Positions 9,979 to 21,788 are shown, counted from the first letter of the stretch. The stretch is DNA of 64,000 nt from Pinus tabuliformis (GCA_031772625.1 CM062808.1:143260605-143324604); one strand, 5' to 3'. The notes: a model not told the origin generated them from the letters alone. A program made the numbers and translations.

Positions 9979-11218
9979 TCACTGGTGGTGCTCTCTATAC
10001 GAGACCACTTCCCGCGCTACCCTACACAGGAACCCTCTGATAGGTCCTGGGACTGCAACCACATAGCGCTGAAGTCGAATAGGAATGTCATCTATGGTGG
10101 TCTCTTGTATATCCGTCGTCAGACACTCTAGATCCTGTTCCAGCTCGACTAAGGCCTCTGCGGCCGCATCCTATGGGGCAGGTGCTGGTACAGTTGGTAC
10201 TCTTCTCTCAAAATCCCGGAGATTGGCCGGACGCCGTGGACCTACATCTGCATTTTGAAAATTTGCCACTGTCAGTTTTGAGACGATATATATAAAAAAC
10301 AAAAATAAAATAGATAACTTAAAAACTTGTGAAAAGTAAAGTACCTCTGTCATCCCATTGTTCTCCCTGTGGAAGAACCATGTCCGGATCATTCCGAAAA
10401 TCCATTCCGGCATAAGGAAAATCCTGAATAGCAAAGACCTGGCCCTCTAGCCAGTTAAAGTAACCATCAGGAAATCGAACCAATGTCGTGCCCTCATCAG
10501 GATGTCGGGCCATCACTGTAACCCATCTCGTCAACTTAGGCTCCCGAGGAGCCCCAACTGGAACAGTAAGCTGCTGAGGGATCAACATGGGAACTCTCTC
10601 TAGGGCAAAGCTCACAACCAAAGGCCCATACCCAAAGGTCTTTAGTTTCCCGGTCTTTACCCTAGTTAGTTGGGCCTTCATGTTGGCCAGCACAGCTTCG
10701 CACCAGTTGAAAATGGTGCCTTGGTAGCAATCTATCGCTATCCGCATTTGGGACCCAGTGGCAATATGCAAGGCGGCTGCGCCGCAAAGTCTGGTAACAG
10801 TGAAAGCTATCACCATAAGTTCAGGTCGGGATATGTACTTGATTTCTATCCCCTTCTCCTGGTTTTGGTTGTTGCACCACTCTAGCCGGAGGCTAGCAAG
10901 GGATTGGCCACCCGGCCTAGTCCCGGAGAGAGTCAGTTGCTCGCCCCTGTTGGGCAAACCAGTGAGAAAATATATATCAGAGGGCTCTATCTCGAGCTTG
11001 TGCTCTCCGATGTAAAAGCATTGTTCCTGGACGTTCCACCTTTCAACCAGCCATTCAAGGAATGTCACTTGGCCCCTCATGCCAGCTATGGCCCAGTATT
11101 TGTATAGTCTGCATGCCTTCAAAGCATCAATGGAGGGTTGATGATTGATTGCGGCTAAATCAACATCCTCATGCTCTCTTTCGCGCCAATCAAGCATGAT
11201 GTGCTCCCTACACATCAT
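9979..11218 (-). CDS. Antisense gene of element A, two exons, plant-mobile-domain-like
   Basis: The gene lies opposite to gag-pol, between pol and the 3' LTR. Exon 1 (11,218 to 10,345) codes about 291 residues: FLEWLVERW, then GEHKLEIEPSDIYFLTGLP (about 65-85), RPELMVIAFTVTRLCG (about 130), IFNWCEAVL (about 168) and GYGPLVVSFALERVP (about 195). This spacing resembles the plant mobile domain and also the protein of element C. A GT-AG intron at 10,344-10,248 joins exon 2 in frame. Exon 2 continues with DVGPRRPANLRDF to a TGA at 9,979, with one internal TAG at 10,171-10,173. Without splicing the frame stops at 10,319. Antisense ORFs are known in Tat elements; the function is unknown. An extra 5' exon may exist (11,531-11,640). 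Confidence 0.68.
10248..10344 (-). other. Predicted 97-base intron in the antisense gene
   Basis: On the minus strand it starts GTACTT after ...ACAGAG and ends ATGCAG. Removing it joins a codon split 1+2 and opens 24 further codons before a TAG, then 63 more to a TGA. The interior is AT-rich, as in plant introns. Confidence 0.6.
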
Positions 11219-11789
11219 AAAACATCAGTTAGGATCCATGAAATTTAAAATTTTGGTCTATTTTTGAGGTATGAGGGTTTCATTTTGTGTTTTGCGGGGT
11301 ACGCACCCCGGCCTTTAGGGACAGAGCGCCCGAACGCAGGTTCCCTTAAGGCCGGGTGCATACACCCCGTGATTTTCCCATTGGGAAAATATCGGGGTAC
11401 GCAGGTCAGCAGTGCATGACCTGCGTACCCCGAAGTGCGCATTCTGAAACCCCAATGCCCTCAAAAAATCAAATAAAAGCTTAAAATTAAATTCTAAACG
11501 GATGGAAAACAAGGGAGGGGTGTTGTAGAATACCTGGTGAAATGACGTTTGAATCCTGACGGTCGGATTCTCCGCAATCTCCACGGGAAGTTTCTTGTCA
11601 TAAGCCCTTTTCTCAACCTCAACAGTAAAATGGTAAAAGTGACATGGTAAGAAGTCTTTTTATAGGTTTTTTGGATAAATAAATGCTAGATTTGTTTATT
11701 TTTCACCATTAAAGGATATTTTCGATGAATTTTTGCCCATCTTAAACAGGTATGAGTAATGTGTTGTTTCTGTGTAGGACAAAGGGACC

Positions 11790-12240
11790 TTAGGGTAAAT
11801 TATCATTTTTCACGTCAGAGTCATCTTTTAAGCTCTTTTCTGACTCCGAAAACATGAAAAGATCGCCGAGCGTTTCTTTTACACTCGTTAAAACGGAATT
11901 AAAAGACGGTCCCCTTATAGCCCTTTTCTGACCGTAAAAACAGGAAAAGTTTGCCGGGTTTTTGTCGTTTCAAACTCGATACTGGAAATAAAATGACGTG
12001 TCCTTGATTGCTTTTTACTTTTTAGGTCAGTGACACTAATCATGAAAGTACTCCTTGGTCGCAAGATCAAGCGGTTCTCCCAGGTATTATTTTATACTTT
12101 TTCGGGCTTGGGGGACACAAATTTACGAAAAAGTTCAACCTGGAGTCTTCTTAAGTTTTTCAGACTCTATAAAATTGAAAAACGCCGTGTTTCTCCTATA
12201 CTGGGCTCGTTAAAATTTCACAGTAAAGGACCTGTTCAAT
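11790..12240 (+). repeat. Degenerate tandem repeat, about 100-base unit
   Basis: Three loosely similar units share TTTTCTGAC, AAAA(G/A)(T/A)..GCCG, a TTTC...ACTCG stretch and a TTAAAA..GG end. The units are visibly diverged. Their boundaries are approximate. Confidence 0.45.
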
Positions 12241-12825
12241 TACAAACAGGAACGAACCACTCCTTCCTAGGGTTCGAATCAAAACTAGGTTGGACTCGTC
12301 CGAAGGATGAGCTTATAATCAAGCATATGTTATCCTCCTCAAGCTTGTTAAAAATAAAGAGGTACTTGCCAGAAATGGTGGGGGAAAGGAGAGAAGAATG
12401 AGCCTATTTTTTATCCTCTGTCTCAGAAGAAACCTTATTACCACTCTTGAACACGATACTTTTCATTCACCTGGGTTGGGAAATCGTTTGCCTCACAGTT
12501 GATCAAACCATATTGAAAGTCTTTAACGGGGTTTTGGGGATTAACTTTGAGTCATTCATCACCAAGCCATCTGTTGTGTCGTTATGTGTTCAAGAGTTCT
12601 GCAAACAAAACTTTCATCTGCGAAATACTTGTCGTCCATTTTGACCATCCCTGAGTCGGTCCTTACAGCAATATTTCTTCAACTTGGACTATGATTTCGT
12701 GTTGTGGGCTTGCCTGCAATGGGTCGCTTTCTATCGACATCAGCACATTATCTAGAGAGATGACTTAGAAATCGTCAGTACCTTGAATTCTGCATGCATC
12801 AATGGCAGGTTTCTTGCCTTTGACG

Positions 12826-13034
12826 TCAGTTTACATCATCGACTTTCGATCGAAGGATTCCGTGAGATGTTCGACATCAACTCATTCATTCACATCTCAT
12901 GGATTGTACTGGGTACTTTGAGAACCATTGACATTACTGGTGGTTTCTCTCACACTTGTTAACAGTTTACATCATCGACTGGTAATCAAGTGGTTTCTAC
13001 CATGTTCGACATCAACTCATTTATTCGCATGGTT
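12826..13034 (+). repeat. Two copies of a roughly 75-base segment about 138 bases apart
   Basis: Both copies contain CAGTTTACATCATCGACT and, 30-40 bases on, ATGTTCGACATCAACTCATT followed by TTC(A/G)CAT. They begin near 12,826 and 12,964. This is an imperfect local duplication in the non-coding part of element A. Confidence 0.6.
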
Positions 13035-13410
13035 AGAATCGTACCAATTCGGGGAGTAGAAATGAAGACCCTGGATCTAGTTTCCACCATCCAGGCTGCG
13101 AGGAGTTTTGTATTCATTATCTAAGTAGACTAATCATAAACAGATGGTTGCGTCCATACTGTGTCTACAAAAAAGTCTATGATTATAATGTACTGCAAGA
13201 TCATTCCTATATCAGAGTAGTTAGTCTGTTAGTTAAAGTTTTGATCTGAGTATGGGAATGCCTACCTCAGCGATGATATAATCTTATACATGTATTTTAT
13301 GTTGAAAATTGCAGGTTCTGACCAGGATGTCCACGAGATAATCCTTGAAATGATAAAGCGCTTCACCCTTCCTAGATTTACAAAACCCTAATCTACTACA
13401 GGCTTCGCAC

Positions 13411-13424
13411 TTTAGGGGGCAATC
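13411..13424 (+). other. Polypurine tract of element A
   Basis: TTTAGGGGGCAATC directly precedes a TGTTAC LTR start. This is the usual form in plant Gypsy elements, where the tract primes plus-strand DNA. A second G-rich tract at 11,505-11,520 was considered less likely. Confidence 0.65.
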
Positions 13425-14478
13425 TGTTACACTAAAAAATGTCACCATGGCTATGTACAGTTAGTATGGCTCTATCAACAGTCATGCTATCCTCCTGGGC
13501 AAGTCTTAAGCCTCTTCTCTCCATGTCAAACTCCAAAAGAGAGAGAAAGTCTTTATAAATGTATTTATCTCTGGGTACGCAGGTTCTCTCAACCTTGCCT
13601 GCGGGTACGCACCTAATGTTCACAATAACTGCGTACTTGGACGCTCTATATGTAAAGGGGCAGGTGCGTACTCCTGTAAAGGTTAAAATGCGCAAGTTTC
13701 ATCTTTAAAAAGTTACTTGTGGTCATTTCTAGAGCATTCTAGAAGGTTGTTTGATGAGTATTGAGCGCCTCCACATGGTTCATGTACCCCTATGAAAGAG
13801 GAACTTATCCCATCAAGAGAGGAGCTATCCCACCCAAAGAGGGGATTATCCCATTGATGGTGGACCTGATTAACTTCCTCTTGAGCACTATAAATACAGG
13901 CATTGGGCCAGAAGGAGGGGAGGTTGAAAGCTAAACATTTCTAAGGGTAGATGCTGCATGAATTAGGACTCCCATTTAGAAGCTTGTGAGGAGAGATTGC
14001 CATCTTTACTTGTTCTATTTGGAAGTGGGTGAGCTTTGTCAAAGTAAAGGAGAACTCTTGATGGAACCTGGGAGGGACTTGCACAACACTAAGGCTCAGG
14101 TTGTAATTGTTCCTTTTGTTTCCTATTAATGCAAATGAGTCCATTCTTCTCAATAACTTGTTATTTATGAGTTGTTTCATATACTCCTTGGTCTATATGT
14201 TAAATATGTTTTATCTTATGAGATTATCAAGTGCTATTTAATCGTTTGATTGTTAGTGGATGCAGGTTTCGAAGTGAAGGAGGAGCTCATCCAGATCGGT
14301 GAGGCTGAACTACTACAACAGCGTTGGACTACAGGTAGGATATAAACACTTGATTTCTTGTATAGTAAATGCATGTTTAGAGAAGGATCACTCTTGTTTG
14401 TCGTGCTTGTCACTAGAGAGTCTTAGGCTCCTAGGGAGGTTGATTTGTGTCCACACTATCGACTCTTTCCGCCTGACA
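13425..14478 (+). repeat. 3' LTR of element A
   Basis: It starts TGTTAC after the polypurine tract and ends CTGACA; the end is fixed by the match to 1-98. Length is about 1,054 bases. A TATA box lies at 13,889. The start depends on the chosen polypurine tract and cannot be confirmed because the 5' LTR start is outside the window. Confidence 0.75.
13889..13896 (+). promoter_or_regulatory. TATA box in the LTR of element A
   Basis: TATAAATA in an otherwise mixed context, about 465 bases into the LTR and 580 before its end, fits a U3/R promoter driving genomic RNA. Confidence 0.6.
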
Positions 14479-15260
14479 CCTCCCACATAGCCTTCAGAGT
14501 CTGTAATCTTTTCTTTGAGGAGTAAATAGTAGCTCCAACGCCCCACCCACGAGGTTAGTGATGTATGGTGTATCGATGTGTCTTGGAACTTTCTTTTAAT
14601 TCAGAAGCCTGCTAACAAGCCAACACATTTTCACACGTGTTGTAACTATTTGTAAGATTCATCTTGAACACTTTAATGCATGTTTCCTTAACCTGTGTTT
14701 AACACTTGGATTCATTCAACTATTCTGATACATATATATTAATCAAAATGTGTTGTACATGTTGTTAACATTGTCTTACCTCAGGTTGGTCACCTCCCGG
14801 ACATGAGACAGAACCTTTCACGTAAACTTGCTATAACGACCGTCGCACTCGCGCGGATCTCCCGCTGAGTGTTGTACGTGCTATCTTCCCTTATGTGTTG
14901 TGACTGCTGCATCTGTGTGGATTTGTCCTCTGGAAGTTGTGCATGTCCTATTGCGCTGTGTGTTTCTAACAGAGTTGGGTTTCCTCCCATCTGACTTGGG
15001 ACTCACTCCCACCCTTCCTCTCTCTGGTGAAAGAACCTTGACACAAGTAACACTATTAATCACCAAGCATGTGAACCTAACTACTCAAAGACAAAGCATA
15101 CCACTATCCTGTGCTGACAAGCAAGAGCTAAAGAAAACATTTAAGATAATGGAAACTGGGCCATCATACTGGATGGGACTCCCACACGAAACAGTGTGAG
15201 GTCTAGTTGGGACTTCATACTGGGGTGATCCCCTAAATGTTGGCGGGTCTAGCACCATCA
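14479..15260 (+). repeat. Right part of the 5' LTR of element B
   Basis: It begins at the element A junction and aligns with 37,326-38,109, ending in CACCATCA in both copies. After that the two diverge: here a primer site, there flanking DNA. The left part of this LTR should lie upstream of element A, outside the window. Confidence 0.88.
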
Positions 15261-15267
15261 AAATTTC

Positions 15268-15285
15268 TGGTGCTAGAACGAGGGT
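15268..15285 (+). other. Primer-binding site of element B, tRNA-Asn-like
   Basis: TGGTGCTAGAACGAGGGT starts seven bases after the LTR end. From memory it matches the complement of a plant tRNA-Asn 3' end with about two mismatches. The position supports the LTR boundary; the tRNA identity is tentative. Confidence 0.5.
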
Positions 15286-15297
15286 CACCAGTTGTTT

Positions 15298-16435
15298 ATG
15301 GTTGAACATCCTCTCACACTCACTCATCAACCATTTGATCAAGGAAGTAACTCACACTCTCCCTCACCTATGCGCGACTCTGCAGTTGGTTACTCCTCAC
15401 CTCTTAGGACTGAACATGAAATTCCATATCGTCACCTTCACTCCGTCTATCCCATCACCCACCAGCTCGCGAAAGAAGTTGGACTGATCCCAAGAATACA
15501 ACATCTTCCATACACATTAAGGAAGCCAAAAACCACTCCAAGAGGGGTTGTTGTATCATCAGTGGAAGAAGCATTTCTTGCCACACTTGGAGGTCTGGTA
15601 GAGCTGTTGAAGACGGAGAGGAGCCTCAGATCTTCCGACAGGAAGAAAGAGACACCCTCATAATCTTGGGCTCAGACTCTGGTACAGGAGGCAAAGGGGA
15701 AGACAGTGGAGGAGGCGGAGGCGGAGATGAACCAACGGACTCAGAGTTGGAACTATCAGATTCTGAAGAAGAGGAGGAGGACAAAGAAGAAGAAGAGATG
15801 GCTAACCAAAATTTGGAATGGATGACTCAGGGACCATTAGCTCTCCTAGGTGCTTTGCACAAGATGCCAAAGTGGGCGGAGAGAATGAACATCAAGTTCA
15901 ACCCTGACAATAGAGTGAAGGCAGAAGACCATTTGGAAAACCTCTACCTACAGCTGCATACCCTTGAGGTATGATACGACAACGTAGCATGTATATTGTT
16001 TCCATGTACCTTGGACGATCGCGCAACTGCATGGTATCACCGCCTTCTGGCTAACTCCATACAGAATTGGGGTACATTCAAACACATGTTTCTTGAAAAA
16101 TTTGTTGATGACAAGACCCCATCCATGTTACTCAAAGAATTGGGAAGCCTGGAGATGGAGGGGAAAGAAAAGGTAAAAGACTTCAATCAAAGGTTTACGC
16201 ACACATTGAACAAGTTTGCAGTAGACATAAAACCTCATGACTCCATCACTGTTGATTACTACACATCCGCATTGTCAACCAGCATTGCGTAGTTCGTCAA
16301 GCGAGCTACGAAACCAACATTACTGGAAAACTGTGAAGAGGCTATTGTTGTTGAGAAAGACCTTCACGCAATTGGTGTCATCAAGGATGATGAACTAGCA
16401 AAGGATCCAAAGACGCGAGCAGGAAGTCCCAGGCG
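15298..16435 (+). pseudogene. gag: Gag of element B (broken)
   Basis: The first frame (ATG at 15,298) runs to 15,663, then coding continues in another frame from about 15,640 through a Gly-rich and very acidic stretch. The gag core follows (ALHKMPKWAERMNIKF, then DDRATAWYHRLL near 16,020 and FNQRFTHTLNKF near 16,190). In-frame stops occur near 15,972 and 16,290. The block LENCEEAIVVEKDL near 16,330 is typical of plant Gypsy gag. It is decayed beyond function. Confidence 0.75.
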
Positions 16436-17847
16436 ATGGCGAGCAAAGGTAGAGACAAGGAAACAAATGATATTGAAACTCTCACTCGCCTCGTCAAGAA
16501 CTTGACAAAAAAATTGTCTGCGATTAAACAACAGAAAATGGACAAACCTGCAAGAAACCATCCACCCAGACAGAGACAAGGAAGCATGTCATTAGGCAAC
16601 AATGTTTCCCTACAAAAACTGTGCAGAGCTCTGTGTTCCAGCTCGATCTGTGCACAAATCCTGAATTCTGTTCATTTCATGAAGATGGTCACCCAGAGAA
16701 TTCTTGTTCAAATTGGAAGCAAGTCGCAGGCTCTATATGCAGTCGCACATTTGACGCGGAAAATAGTATGCAGGAACATCCAAGAGATACAGATAATGAC
16801 GAAGATGTTGCACCTGATGAGGCATCAATTTCTAGGCATGTGGTAAACATGTATGAGTGCTCGCAAGTAGCGCTGAAGACGAACACTGAGAAACAACCCC
16901 AAAAGCAAAATGACCATTACAATCTCAGGAGTAAAGGGGCTCCCCTTGCAGTTGGGGAAGCACAAAAAAATATGAGACTGCTGATGAGGAAGGTTGATCC
17001 ACCAGCCATCCGAAAGCAAAAAACACAAAAAAATTCTTGGAAGACAATGACAGACAAGAGTACATCCATGAGCAGTAAACTGCAAAATACTCCGCTGGAC
17101 AACACGAAAATCAGTATTACCTTGGACACCTCGGTGAGTCTCCCCCATCTCGATTACAACATTGTGGATGAAATAAAGAAAACTCACGTGACAATCAATT
17201 TGTTCGAGTTAGCTAAGATCCAGAGTCAGCGGGACATCCTTCTGTGCACACTAGGACAGACAGCAATGGACAACACAGCCTCCACCAACAAGGGAGCAAG
17301 CACACATCTCGAATCAATTTCAACTATGCTAAACACACTCCAGATGGGAGAAGAAAACTCAGGTTGCCCTCCATTCCTGCTCTCATTTGAAATTTTCAAT
17401 GGTAATGTTCACAACTGCTTGATTGATTCTCGCGCGGAAAGCAACATCATGCCACTCTCTATTTCCAAAAAGATCAATGCACAATGGAGCAAGACATCTG
17501 TGAAAATCATCCAACATGATCGAACATTTGTACTAGCCATTGATGAACTTCGAGATGTGATCATCTGACTATCTCCTGACAGTCGAGTTCACCAGTGCAT
17601 CAACATTGTTGTTGTGGACATACCGGAAGAATATGGCTTACTACTTAGCAGGGACTGGTCCAGCAAGCTGAATGTATATTTTTCTACAGACTAGTCGAAC
17701 ATGTGGCTTCCATACAAGGGTAAAAAAAATAAAATCTGTGTGTTATCCGAGAGGTATATGATGTACAATGTCACTCCCATTAATGGCGAAAATGACCCGT
17801 TGGCCTTCGTAAAATTCATGTTTGGAAACTGCCTCCTGGAAACAACA
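16436..17847 (+). pseudogene. pol: Gag end and aspartic protease of element B (broken)
   Basis: After a frame change near 16,600, a Cys/His-rich piece (CTNPEFCSFHEDGHPENSC, about 16,648) and a NLRSKGAPL motif are followed by the protease. At about 17,417 the active site reads CLIDSRAESNIMPL, with Arg where Gly is required after Asp-Ser. Stops occur at 17,566 and near 17,692. A later DIPEEYGLLLSRDW block belongs to the same domain. The frame is cut on a codon boundary at 17,847 by element C1 and resumes in frame at 22,538. Confidence 0.75.
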
Positions 17848-18770
17848 TGTTGAGGGCCTCGAAATTGGGTCAACAACAAGGGGGATACCCACCTGGTCCG
17901 GAACTTGGTTGGTGGCTTCTTGCCCGTTTGGTGTAGCGAGTCCGACTGGGGATAATGGGACCAGCTTCCCAATCTAAAGGTTATGTGTGTGTGTGTAGAT
18001 TTTGATTATGCTAATTCTGAAAGTATTTTAGAGCTAACTCAAATCTAACTAGTAAACAAATTCTATTCTATTGTAATCTAATGAAAACAACACGTCTAAT
18101 CTACGCTAACCTGGGATATATCTCTTATATTATGCGATCTAAAAAGATTTCGAACAATAACTGGTAATATAGATCATTCAGCTATCATAAGAATATGAAC
18201 AATTTAAGATAAACCATTCTACATAAGAAGTTAGGCAAAACAGTTGTGAACAGCATATCGCATAATAAGTCATTCATATGTCAAGCACAAACAAATGATT
18301 CCACCGTACAGAAGTGCCAAATGGTAACCCAAACATCCATACATTAACATATAAACAACTAAAACTGCATATCACTCTAAGAATATGAGCAGAAATTAAT
18401 CAAGAGATAAAAGTACCATTTATGACTGATTTTCACTCACAAACTTCAAGCAATAACGATTTATCTCTACTTACTTCTAACATCTACTAAGAGTACAGAA
18501 GTGCAACATTAGTAGCAGACATTAAAATGCAAACATAAATAAATCTCGATCCTTCCATTCATCAAAACCTCCTCTGAGGGTGTAGAAGTGCATGTTCCGA
18601 GGACAAGTTTTTGAAAAATTTCTAGACCCTTCTCTAAATGCATGAGAAGGGTTAAAATACTACTTCCTAATTCTAATAATAGTATCATTACAAAATTTCA
18701 GGATCCGGTTTTCAAATGACCGCCCTTTTTCTAATCTAGTTAAAAGGAAAAAACAACATTCTAAATGAAA

Positions 18771-21700
18771 TCATTTGTGAACTTGGTCTTTGAAGTTGCA
18801 AGTGTCCAGCATAGGCTTGAGAAGAGTCGGCTGGCTGATTTTTGCGCTGAGCTGGGTTGCGAAAACGAAATCTATGAGAGTTGGCGCTACCTTCTTGGCT
18901 GCGTTCGTAATGCACTTCACCATCATCCATTGGCTGTGCGGTTTAACCAAGTACGTCCAGTAGCTTTCCCAATTCAGCCTAGCCAATGCTTGGATTGCTT
19001 TCCCTTTTGCCTACGCTTTCTGCCTCCATTCTGTTTCCAGTTGCAACTTGTTTGGTAGGTACCCCAGGGTGGTTTCTGTAATTAAATTGGCCATGTGTAA
19101 ATTCTCATTTACACAGTCGATAAGAATGCTTGCCTGTGTCGCCGCTGCCTCTGCTGCTTGCTCTGCCTGCGTGATTTGTTCGTCCCATTTATTAAAGAGC
19201 AGCTCCTTATGATTTTCATTAATCTTGGGTGCCCCTGCTCTTTTTCCTTCCTCGTCATCTTGCCAAGTCAGATATTCTATCACTCTCTTGTCGTTCTGAT
19301 CATAGTCGCTCCGCAATTCCACCACCTGACTGGTGATTTTGTCGCTTAGCTCACAAAAGTGCCTCCACTGTGATATTTTACGTCCCAACTCTTCCTGTTG
19401 CTGCAGTTGTTGCTCGTTGAAGCCGATGGACTCTGAAATAAATTCTGCCAGCTTAGGCTCATCTTTATGCATTTCTTGCACCGTCTGCAGTTGTTTTTCT
19501 TTTTCTTCAAGACTTTTCTGATAGCCTATCTGCATCTGTTGAAAGTCTTCCTGTAGCTTTTCTAGCTGTCTGGAAGCTTCAGTGTTCGTGTTGGCTTGTT
19601 GCAACTGTTGTTGTAGCAGTTGTATATGATTTTCTTGTTCCTTTAAAAGTTGCTGAACTTCAGAGGCCTTGTCAATAGTTGCAGAGGCATATGCTCCTGC
19701 AATTTGAGACAGCTTCGTGAGATTTTCGGTCGGATTACTATTTGGGTCTTTCCACAAGACGTCCAAATGTTCAGCATTTTGAGACAGTGTATCCTCAAGC
19801 TTTCTCTTCTTTCTCTGACTCCTTACAACTGCTTTGTGTTGGGGACTATAGAATACATCCAGTGGGGGAATTTCTTCTACGTTAAGTAGAAGTTCTGAGG
19901 TTGGAGCGATAGGAAGGTGTTCAGCTTCTGTGGCACTACTGACCATGGCCAAAACGACTTCTTGCACCACCTGTGTATTGTTCACAGGTGTTTTCGGGAC
20001 TTGCCCTTCAAGATTGATCAATTCATTGAAGGTTTCCCACTCTTTATCTAGCTCTGTCATGACAAGCGGTGCTTTGATGACAGGAGGGGGGACATCTCTT
20101 GGTGGTGAGGCGATAACTTGCCGCTGAGACATCGCACTCGACTGAGCTGTTTCTTTGGTTGTTTCTTCGTTTTTTCTTTGTTCGTAACCAGACTCTTTAG
20201 GATGCTCAGACACTTTGTGGGTGGCGTTGGACTTAGGTCTGGAAGTGCTGGAGTTTTCACTGAGGCTGATGCTCGGAGTCGGTTCTCTAGTAGGTATTCG
20301 CAGCTTCTCTAGTGGAATACTAGCCAGCCTTCTTTCTCTGTATAACGTGAATTTCTGGAGGTCACCTGAAGACAACCTCGACTTAGCTTCGTGCAAAATT
20401 TCTTTGAGAGAGCTCTTATTCTGAAAGAGATCATCAAACAGATCTTTCTTTCCAGATAACACTCTTATCTTGACGTTCGTTGTGAATTCTTGGGCCACAT
20501 TATTTGGGTCGAATGGCCTCGCTGGGAACTTAAATAATTGAAGACACGTCACATTCTCCACCTCGCCAAAAGCATGTCCTACATCGAACAAAGAGAAGGC
20601 CCCACAAGTGACGGGAAATTGAGGCCAAATGGCCTTCTTCTTGTCCTTTAGGTCCTTGGTCAAGCCGCCTTCATAACAGGTTTGATAAGCGATTTCCCGG
20701 GCCAAAATTTTATCAGGGATATATAGGGGTAGGACATGCGGAGGTACAGTGCTTCCAAAAACTTTAATGTAAGTAAACCATTCTTCCCCAAACCATCTTG
20801 CGACGTGGATGATGTCAATTTGGGCCTCGGGGGAGCACCTTGAGGGGTCCTTATCATATATCATTCTATATAGGGGTAAAATAACCCCATGGAAAATCTG
20901 GTAAAAATGAGGGGCAAAATGGGAATCCCATAAGATCTTGTGATAAACATGGATGGGCAATGGGTCTTGGGTAGTCCATTTCCATCCCATAGTAGGAAAA
21001 TTAGATACAAGACAAACAGAATCCATAATATAGGCAGATAGATAAAAAGGAGGATAGACCCTTTGAGAAAAGGATCTCTTAGACCGGTAATTGACAATGG
21101 CCGTGTATAGAGTATCAGAAAGGATTTTGGCCCAATCTAGGATTTCGGCGTTAGTGGCAGCATCAATTAATGGCAGCCATTCAGATGAAAACTTGTTGAT
21201 ATCGGGCATACCAAATAACCTACAGAGCATGGCTGCAGCAAAACAATATGGAGAGGTAAGGGAACCAGTGCTGTACATACCATTTTTATCCTTTTTTAGC
21301 AGCTCGTCTCTTCTAGACCATTCTTTAGTGGTGTCTGATAGATCTGGATTCTCTACCGCGAATTTCCTAACAAATTCTGCATTATATGTCGCTTGCGGTT
21401 CAGGAAGATGATACATAAGCTTCAGATCTTGGGCAGCAAACGATCCCACGAGCCCATGTCCATGAACTTTGAATTGTCTACCCTTTAATTCTGCATCATC
21501 CAATATCCACTTGATCATATCTGTGTATGGTAGAATTTTAGGTCTTTCTGCTATTCTGTGAAGGAATGAACATGCTAGGTCCTCCAAGGATGCCTCAGAA
21601 GAGCGTAGTGCGCCTGCGACAACAGTCACCTTCATTATTCTATGTTTTTCTTCCTCTAACAGCCTGTACATGCCTTCCCATGTTGATATCCCTGTGTCTT

Positions 21701-21788
21701 TGTTGCAGCCTGTGTCTGTGTACAGGGGCGCCATCTCCTTGGTCTTCTCCCTCACTTCGGAGCTTTGAGCTCTATTTTTCTTTCCCAT
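18771..21788 (-). CDS. Element C protein, copy 1 (about 1,005 codons, one internal stop)
   Basis: I do not recognise this protein by name. From the ATG at 21,788 the frame is open for 925 codons to a TAG at 19,011-19,013. It then continues in the same frame to 18,771, where a tail (TYLVKPHSQWMMVKCI) is also conserved in the second copy. Residues about 85-125 read MIKWIL...HGLVGSFAAQDLKLMYHLP. Next come TSPYCFAAAMLCRLFG (about 182), ILDWAKILSDTL (about 215), YPPFYLSAYIMDSV (about 245), GWKWTTQDPLPIHVYHK (about 266) and FGSTVPPHVLPLYIPDK (about 344). A basic RKKRK (about 659) may be a nuclear signal. Residues about 705-790 are Gln/Glu/Leu-rich and look like a coiled coil. There are no membrane segments. 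The first half shares motif order with the antisense gene at 9,979-11,218. Confidence 0.72.

Larger units (their letters stand above)
11219..13410. other. Long non-coding 3' region of element A
   Basis: There are 2.2 kb between the antisense gene and the polypurine tract. A minus-strand open stretch at 11,640-11,531 ending at a CAG|GTATTC donor may be an upstream exon of the antisense gene. Otherwise I see only short frames without recognisable content, plus two repeat blocks listed separately. Long 3' untranslated regions are usual in Ogre-like elements. Confidence 0.55.
1..14478 (+). mobile_element. Element A: Tat/Ogre-like Ty3/Gypsy LTR retrotransposon, 5' LTR cut by the window edge
   Basis: The order is LTR end, primer site, 2-kb leader, gag, protease, RT, RNase H, integrase, a second RNase H, an antisense gene, long non-coding DNA, polypurine tract and 3' LTR. 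Bases 1-98 match 14,381-14,478 with four mismatches and no gap, which fixes the LTR ends. Large size, a tRNA-Arg-like primer site, a second RNase H and an antisense reading frame are known traits of the Tat/Ogre group. Pol carries a frameshift and stop codons, so this copy is inactive. It was inserted into the left LTR of element B. The first five bases after it (14,479-14,483) should be the target duplication, whose partner lies outside the window. Confidence 0.9.

Noticed and set aside
11505-11540. Purine tract GGGAGGGG followed by TGTTGTAG as a possible 3' LTR start of element A (giving a 3-kb LTR)
   Set aside because: A more typical polypurine tract and TGTTAC start lie at 13,411-13,425, the TATA box at 13,889 fits the shorter LTR, and the 11.5-kb site can also be read as a splice donor of the antisense gene.
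19011-21788. Element C gene as an ordinary host gene
   Set aside because: A second diverged copy with shared non-coding flanks and ends, and the exact insertion into element B, show it is mobile.
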